A stretch of DNA of 10,537 nt from CAZDSS01 sp964508185 (GTDB lineage Bacteria; Pseudomonadota; Alphaproteobacteria; Sphingomonadales; Govanellaceae): assembly GCA_964508185.1 (NCBI GenBank), contig CAZDSS010000094.1, forward strand, positions 1 to 10,537, in the 5' to 3' direction. The notes beneath the pieces were generated by a model, which saw only the letters and a list, made by a program, of their open reading frames with translations, made no database searches and was not told the origin of the DNA. Positions within the stretch are counted from its first letter, which is position 1. Each line of letters starts with the position of its first letter. This document shows, piece by piece, positions 1 through 5,687 of this stretch. The position numbers and the translations under genes are program-made.

Positions 1-810
1 CATGCCGTAGCCGACGATCTCGCCATAGATCTTGGCGCCGCGCCTCTTGGCATGTTCGTATTCTTCAAGGACGACGATCCCCGCCCCTTCGCCGATGACG
101 AAGCCGTCGCGGCCCTTGTCCCACGGACGGGACGCCCGCGTGGGTTCGTCGTTGTAGCTGGTGCTGAGGGCCTTGGCCTGGGCGAAGCCGGCCACGCCCA
201 CGGGGCAGATGGCCGCTTCCGCGCCGCCCGCGACCATGACGTCGGCGTCATCGAGGGCGATGATGCGCGCGGCGTCGCCAATGGCATGCGCCCCCGTGGC
301 GCAGGCCGTCACCACGGAATGGTTCGGGCCGCGGAAGCCGTACTTGATGGAAACCTGGCCGGAGACCAGATTGATGAGGCGCCCCGGAATGAAATGGGGG
401 CTGACGCGGCGCGGGCCGTTGAGGTGCAGATTGACGGATTCCTGCTCGATCCCGGGCAGGCCGCCAATGCCGGAGCCGATGAGCACGCCCGTGCGGTTGC
501 GCCCTTCGTCATCCTCGGGCTTCCAGCCCGAATCCTCGACCGCCTGGGTGGCCGCCGCAACGCCGTAGATGATGAAATCATCGACCCGGCGCTGCTCCTT
601 CGGCGGCATCCAGTCGTCCGGATTGAAGCTGCCGTCGCTGCCGTCGCCACGCTTCACTTCGCAGGCAATGCGAGACGCATAGTTCGAGGCGTCGAACTTG
701 GTGATGGGACCCGCGCCCGACTGACCGGCAATCAAACGCTCCCATGTCTTTTCGACCCCGCAGGCCAGAGGGGTGACGAGACCCAATCCGGTGACGACCA
801 CACGTCTCAT
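1..810 (-). CDS. fabF: 3-oxoacyl-[ACP] synthase II (FabF), N-terminal 270 residues, truncated by the window edge
   Basis: Elongating beta-ketoacyl-ACP synthase: condenses malonyl-ACP with acyl-ACP in type II fatty-acid synthesis in the cytoplasm. The ATG at 810-808 opens MRRVVVTGLGLVTPLACGV, the usual FabF N-terminus, and an AGGA box lies just upstream. The nucleophile is Cys170, in the motif VVTACATGAHA (codon 303-301). GEGAGIVVLEE and GAKIYGEIVGYGM follow, which is where the reading runs off the left edge. The two catalytic histidines of the family lie in the missing C-terminal part (a full-length protein is about 415-420 residues), so catalytic completeness cannot be judged here. The gene sits 56 bp downstream of acpP on the same strand, the usual acpP-fabF pairing, and is probably co-transcribed with it. 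Identity is very secure. Confidence 0.97.
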   Translation of the reverse strand, partial: MRRVVVTGLGLVTPLACGVEKTWERLIAGQSGAGPITKFDASNYASRIACEVKRGDGSDGSFNPDDWMPPKEQRRVDDFIIYGVAAATQAVEDSGWKPEDDEGRNRTGVLIGSGIGGLPGIEQESVNLHLNGPRRVSPHFIPGRLINLVSGQVSIKYGFRGPNHSVVTACATGAHAIGDAARIIALDDADVMVAGGAEAAICPVGVAGFAQAKALSTSYNDEPTRASRPWDKGRDGFVIGEGAGIVVLEEYEHAKRRGAKIYGEIVGYGM

Positions 811-866
811 TGCAATTCCTGCTTGTTGTTTATGGATAGCCGTGACCGACCGTCACAACGGGCCGA

Positions 867-1112
867 TCAGGACAGGCTCTTGTTGATATGGTCGATGGCG
901 TCCTTGACCGTATTGATCTTTTCGGCCGCATCGTCCGGGATCTCGATGCCGAACTCTTCTTCGAAGGCCATCACGAGTTCCACGGTGTCCAGGCTGTCCG
1001 CACCCAGGTCGTCAACGAACTTCGCTTCGTCGGTCACCTTGGCTTCGTCGACGCCCAGATGCTCGACGACGATCTTCTTCACGCGCGCAGCAATATCCGC
1101 GATATCCGACAT
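867..1112 (-). CDS. acpP: Acyl carrier protein
   Basis: 81-residue acidic acyl carrier protein that carries growing acyl chains as thioesters on a 4'-phosphopantetheine arm. The attachment serine is Ser40 in the motif DLGADSLDTVELVMAFEEEF, which also begins helix II, the surface that docks with FabD, FabG and FabF. The length is typical and no signal peptide is present. The start at 1112 is supported by a purine-rich double Shine-Dalgarno stretch (AAGGACAAGGACAGC) ending a few bases before ATG. It lies between fabG (196 bp upstream, enough for its own promoter) and fabF (56 bp downstream). ACP is usually needed in much larger amounts than the neighbouring enzymes, which fits the separate promoter candidate upstream. 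Confidence 0.98.
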   Translation of the reverse strand: MSDIADIAARVKKIVVEHLGVDEAKVTDEAKFVDDLGADSLDTVELVMAFEEEFGIEIPDDAAEKINTVKDAIDHINKSLS

Positions 1113-1231
1113 GATGCTGTCCTTGTCCTTAAGTTAAGTAAGCCAACACGGCACGTTTTCTATAGGTGAAATCGGGCAAATGCCAGAGCCAACACCCCCG
1201 ATGTTTCACATTGGCAGCGGTTGGTAACACA

Positions 1232-1259
1232 GTTTTATCCTTTTGGCCAGATAGCGCAA
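1232..1259 (-). promoter_or_regulatory. Candidate acpP promoter
   Basis: Read on the minus strand, TTGCGC (1259-1254) is followed by a 16-base spacer and TAAAAC (1237-1232). This resembles alphaproteobacterial housekeeping -35/-10 boxes, but the -10 box is imperfect. It would give a leader of roughly 110 nucleotides before acpP. The fabG-acpP gap is the largest in this gene cluster, which makes an internal promoter plausible. A second AT-rich spot (CTATAG, near 1160) has no good -35 partner. Confidence 0.35.
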
Positions 1260-1272
1260 CGCAGTTTGTGCG

Positions 1273-1294
1273 CCGATTCCGGCCCCGGAACCGG
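1273..1294. other. Hairpin-forming inverted repeat after fabG
   Basis: CCGATTCCGG and CCGGAACCGG form a 10-bp stem (one G-T pair) around a two-base centre, starting 15 bp past the fabG stop. On neither strand is it followed by a run of T, so it is not a convincing intrinsic terminator. It could stabilise the 3' end of fabG mRNA or partly separate fabG from acpP. Confidence 0.4.
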
Positions 1295-1308
1295 TTACCG
1301 CCGCGGCT

Positions 1309-2046
1309 TCAGATCATGGCCATTCCGCCATTGATGTGAAGGGTTTGGCCGGTCACGTACCCCGCTTCGACACTGGCGAGATAGAGGACGCCGGCGGCAA
1401 TGTCTTCGGGCGTTCCAAGCCGCTCCATGGGAATGTTCTGGAGGAGGCGCGCCTTCTGCTCGTCGCTCAATATGTCCGTCATCGGGGTCGCGATGAAACC
1501 GGGCGCGACGCAGTTGACCGTGATTCCGCGCGACGCCACTTCCTGGGCCAGCGACTTGGACATGCCGATGAGGCCGGCCTTGGCCGCCGCATAGTTCGCC
1601 TGCCCCGGATTCCCGGTGACGCCCACGATCGAGGTGATGTTGATGATGCGGCCGAAGCGGCGCTTCATCATGCCGCGGATCGCCGCCTGCGACAGCTTGA
1701 ACGCGGCCTTCAGATTGACGTTCAGCACCTGGTCCCAGTCCTCGTCCTTGAGGCGGAGGGCCAGATTGTCGCGGGTGATCCCGGCATTGTTCACGAGGAT
1801 GTCGACGGCGCCCATGGCCTCTTCCGCGCGGGCGATCAGGCTGCCGAGCTCCTCGGCATTCCCGAGGTTGCAGGGAAGCGCAACCGCGTTCTCACCGAGC
1901 TCCGCCGCAAGGGCTTCGAGGGGCTCGACCCGGGTGCCGGACAGGGCCACCTTTGCGCCGGCGCCATGGAGGGCGACGGCGATCGCCCGCCCGATGCCGC
2001 CGGTGGCGCCCGTCACGAGCGCGGCCTTACCAGAAAGATTGAACAT
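1309..2046 (-). CDS. fabG: 3-oxoacyl-[ACP] reductase FabG
   Basis: 245-residue short-chain dehydrogenase that reduces 3-oxoacyl-ACP to 3-hydroxyacyl-ACP with NADPH, the first reductive step of fatty-acid elongation. The Rossmann nucleotide-binding motif TGATGGIG is at residues 12-19 and NNAG at 86-89. The catalytic Ser139 (NITSIVG), Tyr152 and Lys156 (NYAAAKAG) are all present, and the C-terminus ends in the familiar INGGMAMI. The length matches the family. The start at 2046 has an AAGGGGAA box in front. It lies 75 bp downstream of fabD and upstream of acpP on the same strand. FabG paralogues of unrelated function are common, but the position between fabD and acpP identifies this one as the fatty-acid enzyme. 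Confidence 0.97.
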   Translation of the reverse strand: MFNLSGKAALVTGATGGIGRAIAVALHGAGAKVALSGTRVEPLEALAAELGENAVALPCNLGNAEELGSLIARAEEAMGAVDILVNNAGITRDNLALRLKDEDWDQVLNVNLKAAFKLSQAAIRGMMKRRFGRIINITSIVGVTGNPGQANYAAAKAGLIGMSKSLAQEVASRGITVNCVAPGFIATPMTDILSDEQKARLLQNIPMERLGTPEDIAAGVLYLASVEAGYVTGQTLHINGGMAMI

Positions 2047-2121
2047 CGCGTTCCCCTTTTTCTCTGAAATGGGTTGTGGGCGTCCTCCCCGGACACGCCG
2101 ATGGTGCCTTGGGCGCCGCCC

Positions 2122-3066
2122 TCAGAGCAACGACTTGGCGAAGGCTTCCATGTCGGCGGCGCTCTGGATGGAAACGCCGTTGACCCGCTCGTCGATGCGC
2201 TTCGCGAGCCCGGTCAATACCTTGCCGGCGCCAAGCTCGACCAGCGTATGAACGCCGTTGTCGGCCATGGTGATGACGCTTTCCCGCCAGCGCACCATGC
2301 CGGTGACCTGTTCCACCAGAAGCTTGCGGATCTTTTCCGCGTCGCGCTCGGGCTGGGCCGTCACGTTGCTGATGACCGGCACCACGGGCGGCAGCAATTC
2401 GATCGCAGCCAGGGCCTCGGCCATCTCGTCGGCGGCGGGCTGCATCAGCGGGCAATGGAAGGGGGCGCTCACGGGCAGCAGGACGGCGCGCTTCGCGCCC
2501 TGCCCCTTGGCGATCTCGATCGCGCGCTCGACCGCCGCCTTGTGACCGCTCACCACCACCTGTCCCGGCGCATTGTCGTTGGCGGCGGCGCAAACCTCGC
2601 CCTGGGCCGCTTCCGCGGCGACCGCCTGGGCGGCTTCGAGATCGAGGCCGAGAAGCGCAGCCATGGCTCCCTCGCCCACGGGCACCGCGCGCTGCATGGC
2701 TTGGCCCCGCTGCTTCAGAAGCCGCGCCGTTGTGGTAATCGTCAGCGCGTCGCTCGCCGCAAGGGCCGAATATTCGCCGAGCGAGTGGCCCGCAACGAAC
2801 TTGGCGTGCTTGAAGATGGTGACGTCGAACATGTCCTTGAGGCAGTGGACGACGGCGAGACTCACCGCCATCAGCGCCGGCTGCGCGTTATGGGTCAGCC
2901 GCAGCTCCTCCTCCGGCCCCTCGAACATGAGGCGGCTCAGATTCTGCTGCAGCGCCTCGTTCACCTCCTCGAACACCAGCCGGGCCGGGCCGAAATTCTC
3001 GGCGAGTTCCTTGCCCATTCCGACGAACTGACTGCCCTGTCCAGGGAAGGTGAAGGCATAGGCCAT
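2122..3066 (-). CDS. fabD: Malonyl-CoA:ACP transacylase FabD
   Basis: 314-residue malonyl-CoA-acyl carrier protein transacylase: moves malonyl from CoA to ACP, supplying the extender unit for FabF. The N-terminal oxyanion motif FPGQGSQ is at residues 7-13, the nucleophile Ser95 sits in GHSLGEYSAL, and Arg120 (KQRGQAMQ) would bind the malonyl carboxylate. His204 in PVSAPFHCPLM completes the Ser-His pair. Length and order of motifs are normal. The start at 3066 follows a GAGGA box and lies about 28 bases after the transcription start predicted from the promoter at 3101-3128. It is the first gene of the fab cluster and is divergent from rpsF. Confidence 0.97.
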   Translation of the reverse strand: MAYAFTFPGQGSQFVGMGKELAENFGPARLVFEEVNEALQQNLSRLMFEGPEEELRLTHNAQPALMAVSLAVVHCLKDMFDVTIFKHAKFVAGHSLGEYSALAASDALTITTTARLLKQRGQAMQRAVPVGEGAMAALLGLDLEAAQAVAAEAAQGEVCAAANDNAPGQVVVSGHKAAVERAIEIAKGQGAKRAVLLPVSAPFHCPLMQPAADEMAEALAAIELLPPVVPVISNVTAQPERDAEKIRKLLVEQVTGMVRWRESVITMADNGVHTLVELGAGKVLTGLAKRIDERVNGVSIQSAADMEAFAKSLL

Positions 3067-3100
3067 GCGTGAATATCCTCAGGTCATTGCGTTCGGGTCA

Positions 3101-3128
3101 TGAATACCCGCCTCTTTCACCCTGTCAA
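3101..3128 (-). promoter_or_regulatory. fabD promoter
   Basis: On the minus strand, a consensus TTGACA (3128-3123, preceded by C as in alphaproteobacterial CTTGAC boxes) is followed by a 16-base spacer and TATTCA (3106-3101). Transcription would start near 3094 and give a short leader of about 28 bases before the fabD ATG. It is the best -35 box in the window and is correctly placed to drive the whole fab cluster. Confidence 0.65.
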
Positions 3129-3132
3129 GCAC

Positions 3133-3160
3133 TTGCGCGGGGCCCGCTTTCATGTATATT
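3133..3160 (+). promoter_or_regulatory. rpsF operon promoter
   Basis: TTGCGC (3133-3138), a 16-base spacer and TATATT (3155-3160). The predicted start near 3167 gives a leader of about 124 bases before rpsF. Its -35 box is only 4 bp from the -35 box of the divergent fabD promoter. An inverted repeat, GGCCCGC (3141-3147) and GCGGGCC (3162-3168), flanks the -10 box and ends around the expected start site. Confidence 0.65.
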
Positions 3161-3187
3161 CGCGGGCCTCAACATCAGTGTGCACTT

Positions 3188-3268
3188 CCGCCCGGGTGAC
3201 ATCCGGGCGGTTTCCGCGGCGAGCGGCGGCGGCATCCCCGATGCCAAAGGCGCAACGACCCGCGGAAA
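3188..3268 (+). promoter_or_regulatory. Structured rpsF mRNA leader, candidate autoregulatory element
   Basis: Three perfect stems lie between the predicted promoter and the rpsF ribosome-binding site. Stem 1 pairs 3188-3195 with 3203-3210 (8 bp, CCGCCCGG/CCGGGCGG, 7-base loop). Stem 2 pairs 3211-3219 with 3260-3268 (9 bp, TTTCCGCGG/CCGCGGAAA). Stem 3, nested inside stem 2, pairs 3231-3236 with 3240-3245 (6 bp, GGCATC/GATGCC). Stem 2 ends just before the AAGGAG box at 3274-3279. Leaders of rpsF operons in several bacteria bind the S6:S18 complex and repress translation. Whether this one matches that published motif was not tested. Confidence 0.5.
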
Positions 3269-3290
3269 GCCATAAGGAGACACGAGAAAC

Positions 3291-3719
3291 ATGTCGCTTT
3301 ACGAGCATATCTTCATTGCTCGTCAGGACCTTCCTGCCCAGCAGGTCGATGTCCTGGTCGAGGAATATACCAAACTCATCGAAGACAATGGCGGCAAAGT
3401 GGTGAAGACCGAAAACTGGGGTCTTCGCAACCTTGCCTACAAGATCAAGAAGAACCGCAAGGGCACCTATGTGTTCTTCGGAATCGACGCGCCTGCCGCG
3501 GCGATCAGCGAACTCGAGCGCAATGTCCGCCTCAACGAGGACATCATCCGCTACATGACCGTGCGGGTCGAAGAGATCGAGGAAGGCCCGTCGGCCGTCC
3601 TGCAGTCCCGCGGCGACCGTGAACGGGGCGATCGCGGCGACCGTGGCCGCCGCGGCGATCGTGGTGACCGCCCGGCCCGTAGCCGCGGCGAAGAAGCTGA
3701 GGAGTCGGACAATGGATGA
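3291..3719 (+). CDS. rpsF: 30S ribosomal protein S6 with RGD-repeat tail
   Basis: 142-residue small-subunit protein S6, which binds 16S rRNA as a pair with S18. The core (about residues 1-97) is typical: MSLYEHIFIARQDL at the start, then ENWGLRNLAYKIKKNRKG at 41-58, and a C-terminal strand ending near IIRYMTVRVEEI. After it comes a disordered, charged tail with five RGD triplets (residues 107-126) and then an acidic end (EEAEES). The tail makes the protein longer than the roughly 95-135 residues of common homologues. In E. coli, RimK adds glutamates to the S6 C-terminus; this tail ends in DNG instead. Start 3291 follows AAGGAG with an 11-base gap. First gene of rpsF-rpsR-rplI. Confidence 0.97.
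   Translation: MSLYEHIFIARQDLPAQQVDVLVEEYTKLIEDNGGKVVKTENWGLRNLAYKIKKNRKGTYVFFGIDAPAAAISELERNVRLNEDIIRYMTVRVEEIEEGPSAVLQSRGDRERGDRGDRGRRGDRGDRPARSRGEEAEESDNG
3609..3671 (+). repeat. In-frame RGD-coding repeat in the rpsF tail
   Basis: A run of imperfect 9-base units of the type CG(C/T)GG(C/T)GA(C/T) encodes RGD at residues 107-109, 112-114, 115-117, 121-123 and 124-126. The units vary at synonymous third positions, so it is a diverged coding repeat rather than a recent slippage tract. Confidence 0.75.
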
Positions 3720-3972
3720 TAGAACCGCTTCGCGCGGCGCTGCCGCCCCGGTGCGTCGCCCGTTCTTCCGCCGTCGCAAGACCTGCCCGTTCTCGGGCCC
3801 GGATGCGCCGAAGATCGACTACAAGGACGTGAAGCTGCTGTCGCGCTTCATCTCCGAGCGCGGGAAGATCGTGCCCAGCCGCATCACCGCCGTGTCCACC
3901 AAGAAACAGCGCGAACTCGCCCGCGCCATCAAGCGCGCGCGGATCATCGGGCTCCTGCCCTTCGTGATCTAA
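3712..3972 (+). CDS. rpsR: 30S ribosomal protein S18
   Basis: 86-residue basic protein S18, partner of S6 on the platform of the 30S subunit. The signature runs RRPFFRRRKTCPFSG at residues 15-29, then IDYKDVKLLSRFISERGKI (35-53), then the rRNA-binding PSRITAVSTKKQRELARAIK, ending RARIIGLLPFVI. The ATG at 3712 is chosen over the longer in-frame start at 3619. It matches the family N-terminus, has a TGAGGAG box at 3698-3704 with a 7-base gap, and the upstream extension would only be the rpsF tail read out of frame. The start overlaps the end of rpsF by 8 bases (ATGGATGA), so the two genes are probably translationally coupled, which suits proteins that act as a 1:1 pair. Confidence 0.97.
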   Translation: MDDRTASRGAAAPVRRPFFRRRKTCPFSGPDAPKIDYKDVKLLSRFISERGKIVPSRITAVSTKKQRELARAIKRARIIGLLPFVI

Positions 3973-3984
3973 AGGAGAGAGTTC

Positions 3985-4542
3985 ATGCAAGTCATTCTTT
4001 TGGAACGGATTGAGAATCTCGGCCATATCGGCGACGAGGTGACGGTCCGCGACGGCTATGCCCGCAACTATCTCCTGCCGCGCAAGAAGGCCCTGCGTGC
4101 GACGGAAGCCAACCGCGCCCGCTTCGAGGCCCAGCGCAAGGAGATCGAGGCCCGCAACCTCGAGCGCCGCAAGGACGCCGAGGCGGTGGCCAAGACGCTC
4201 GAAGGCGCGTCCTGCACCCTCATCCGTCAGGCCGGCGACATGGGCCAGCTCTATGGTTCGGTCTCGGCCCGCGACATCGCCGCGGCTCTGGCCGAAGCCG
4301 GCTACAAGGTGGAGCGCAGCCAGGTGGTGCTCAACCGCCCGATCAAGACCACGGGCGTCCACCAGGTGAAGATCTCCCTGCATCCGGAAGTGGCGGTGAT
4401 GGTGAGCGTCAATGTGGCGCGCTCCGAAGCCGAAGCGACCGAGCAGGAACAGGAAGCCGCCGGCTTCTTCGAGAATCCCGAGCTCGCCGAGGAAGCTCTC
4501 GGCGCCGACGAGGCTGCGGAAGAGCAGGAAGAACAGGCCTGA
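3985..4542 (+). CDS. rplI: 50S ribosomal protein L9
   Basis: 185-residue large-subunit protein L9. The N-terminal globular domain (about 1-50) carries the diagnostic MQVILLERIENLGHIGDEV and VRDGYARNYLLPRKKA. A long charged connecting helix follows (about 45-75), then the C-terminal domain with GQLYGSVSARDIA and a beta-rich end (VKISLHPEVAVMVSVNV). The last 35 or so residues form a Glu/Ala-rich acidic extension, common in alphaproteobacterial L9, which accounts for the length beyond the 149 residues of E. coli. Start 3985 follows a strong AAAGGAGAG box that shares bases with the rpsR stop codon, and the gap from rpsR is 12 bases. It is the last gene before a strong terminator. Confidence 0.97.
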   Translation: MQVILLERIENLGHIGDEVTVRDGYARNYLLPRKKALRATEANRARFEAQRKEIEARNLERRKDAEAVAKTLEGASCTLIRQAGDMGQLYGSVSARDIAAALAEAGYKVERSQVVLNRPIKTTGVHQVKISLHPEVAVMVSVNVARSEAEATEQEQEAAGFFENPELAEEALGADEAAEEQEEQA

Positions 4543-4568
4543 TCCCGCACCCGGATTTTCCGGACATG

Positions 4569-4597
4569 AAAAAGGCGGACTTCGGTCCGCCTTTTTT
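4569..4597. terminator. Bidirectional intrinsic terminator between rplI and the convergent PEP-CTERM gene
   Basis: GGCGGAC (4574-4580), loop TTCG, GTCCGCC (4585-4591), followed on the plus strand by six T and preceded by five A. The C(UUCG)G tetraloop is exceptionally stable. It ends the rpsF-rpsR-rplI transcript 27-55 bases after the rplI stop. Because of the A run, the minus-strand transcript of the convergent gene ending at 4619 also gets a G+C stem followed by T. Confidence 0.92.
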
Positions 4598-4618
4598 GTG
4601 GCCGCGTTCGCCCCGCCG

Positions 4619-5329
4619 TCAGGCCATGCGGCGGCGATTGATCATCCGAAGCCCGATGACGCCCAGGGCGAGGAGCGCGAGGGACGCGGGCGCCGGAACG
4701 TCGGTCGGCACCGCCGATCCCACGGCGCCGCCGAAGATCATGATGGAGCCGATGGCGGCGTTGAGGGCCGTGATCGCCGCGTCATTGAGGCCGACCACGA
4801 CCTGCGTTCCGTTGTCGGCTGCGGTCACCGTATAGCTCCCGAACAGGGCGCCGTCGCCGAGGTCCTCGAAGATATCCGTCGCGTCGGTGTGGGTTGCGAC
4901 GAGATCGTCGAAGGCCGTCAGCACCTCGTGGATGTTGAGGAGGAGCGAGGGTTCGGTGGTATGCAGGCCCTGGGCCGGATTTCCGATGCTGAGACTTGCG
5001 GACAGGATGCTGCCCGAGACGTTGGCAAGATCGAAGGCGAAGAAGCTGCGGTAATTCCGGTCGTCACCCCTGCAGGCGTCGGACGAGCTGCAAAAACCGG
5101 TCAAATAGTTGGGATTTATGTTCTGGTGATAACCGTCTTCCCGGTACCAGCCCGTATGAGTTGCCTGGACGATCACCTCCCCGCCGTCGGTCGTGAGATG
5201 CAGTTCCGGAGTACCGGTGATGGAAAAGGCGAAAACGGCGTGGCTGGGCGCCGCCGTGGCCGGGCCCGCCGCGAAACATGCTCCAAGCAACGCGGCCAGG
5301 GCCATGCCAACAAGTCTGAAATTGATCAT
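4619..5329 (-). CDS. PEP-CTERM (VPAPA-type) exported protein, function unknown
   Basis: 236-residue predicted exosortase substrate. It has a Sec signal peptide (residues 1 to about 27: positive start, hydrophobic LVGMALAALLGACFAAG, then ATAA). A beta-rich extracellular body follows, with a stretch resembling FxFDL...SASLSI strands (about 96-116). The sorting tail is the VPAPA motif at 211-215, a hydrophobic segment LALLALGVIGL and the basic cluster NRRRM. Cys80 and Cys86, in FCSSSDAC, could form a disulfide. The start at 5329 is preferred to an in-frame start 12 codons upstream (5365) because GGGAGGA lies 5 bases before it and a signal peptide begins there. The upstream start would also fall on the sigma-54 promoter. 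By family knowledge such proteins are processed by an exosortase and associate with exopolysaccharide. The specific role is unknown. Confidence 0.85.
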   Translation of the reverse strand: MINFRLVGMALAALLGACFAAGPATAAPSHAVFAFSITGTPELHLTTDGGEVIVQATHTGWYREDGYHQNINPNYLTGFCSSSDACRGDDRNYRSFFAFDLANVSGSILSASLSIGNPAQGLHTTEPSLLLNIHEVLTAFDDLVATHTDATDIFEDLGDGALFGSYTVTAADNGTQVVVGLNDAAITALNAAIGSIMIFGGAVGSAVPTDVPAPASLALLALGVIGLRMINRRRMA

Positions 5330-5334
5330 GTTGG

Positions 5335-5341
5335 TCCTCCC
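5335..5341 (-). promoter_or_regulatory. Ribosome-binding site that fixes the start of the first PEP-CTERM gene
   Basis: GGGAGGA on the minus strand, 5 bases before the ATG at 5329. No comparable box precedes the longer in-frame start at 5365. Confidence 0.8.
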
Positions 5342-5364
5342 TCTCGAATTCCTTAGCGCAACCA

Positions 5365-5380
5365 TGCAATCATCATGCCG
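5365..5380 (-). promoter_or_regulatory. Sigma-54 (-24/-12) promoter of the first PEP-CTERM gene
   Basis: CGGCATGATGATTGCA on the minus strand. It matches the sigma-54 consensus TGGCACG-N4-TTGCW at 10 of 12 fixed positions, with the diagnostic GG (5379-5378) and GC (5367-5366) exactly 10 bases apart. Transcription would start near 5354 and give a leader of about 25 bases that contains the GGGAGGA box. Expression would need RpoN and an activator bound upstream. Confidence 0.75.
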
Positions 5381-5634
5381 AAAAAAGCCGACAGGAAGAT
5401 TACCAAAAGCTTCAATTCCTTAGGAAATTCATCCACTGACGGCCCGGGCGGCCCTGTCAGGAAATCCGACGGTTGCGGGGAGAAACAAGGGAGGCTGGTG
5501 TCGGGTGAGGTTGCAAGTTCGGAGCCGCTGAGTGAACGGGCCGTCCGTTGCCTTGAAGATCCGCGCGAGCGCCGCCCGCCCTGGCTCCCTTCCAGGCTGC
5601 CTGTGCGATCGCGGCTTGCCGCTGGAAACAGAAT
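5381..5634. other. Intergenic stretch upstream of the first PEP-CTERM gene
   Basis: No convincing gene. It holds an AT-rich part (5381-5430) with the 11-base palindrome TTCCTTAGGAA (5416-5426). The 10-mer AATTCCTTAG occurs both at 5414-5423 and at 5347-5356. A GC-rich interrupted palindrome lies at 5436-5460. Short open frames here on both strands lack a usable ribosome-binding site and any recognisable protein. From 5461 to 5634 I see nothing else clear. Confidence 0.6.
5436..5460. promoter_or_regulatory. Interrupted palindrome, candidate sigma-54 activator site
   Basis: CTGAC (5436-5440) pairs with GTCAG (5456-5460), and inside it GGCC (5441-5444) pairs with GGCC (5450-5453). The centre lies about 94 bp upstream of the predicted sigma-54 start, within the usual range for enhancer-binding proteins. 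No known motif was matched, so the activator role is inferred from position only. Confidence 0.35.
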
Positions 5635-5662
5635 CGGCCGGGGCGCTTGCGCACCCCGGCCG
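5635..5662 (-). terminator. Terminator of the second PEP-CTERM gene
   Basis: CGGCCGGGG (5635-5643) and CCCCGGCCG (5654-5662) form a perfect 9-bp, all-G+C stem around a 10-base loop, 26 bases past the stop codon at 5688. On the minus strand it is followed by ATTCTGTTT, a T-rich but interrupted tract. Release would therefore rest mainly on the very strong stem. Confidence 0.65.
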
Positions 5663-5687
5663 CGAATGGTGTCTGTCCTGTGCGGCG

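Noticed and set aside
842..856. GTGAC/GTCAC hairpin between acpP and fabF
   Set aside because: Only a 5-bp stem with no T run; too weak to call a terminator or regulatory element, though it might contribute to mRNA processing.
2027..2593. Arg/Gly-rich minus-strand frame overlapping fabD and the fabG start
   Set aside because: It is fabD read in another frame; the composition is typical of a GC-rich frame shift and not of a real protein.
3139..3168. GC-rich repeats around the rpsF promoter as a terminator
   Set aside because: They overlap good -35/-10 boxes between divergent genes, so no transcript needs to end there.
3544..4383. 279-codon minus-strand frame across rpsF, rpsR and rplI
   Set aside because: All three ribosomal genes are certain on the plus strand; this is a reverse-frame shadow with His/Asp/Leu-rich composition.
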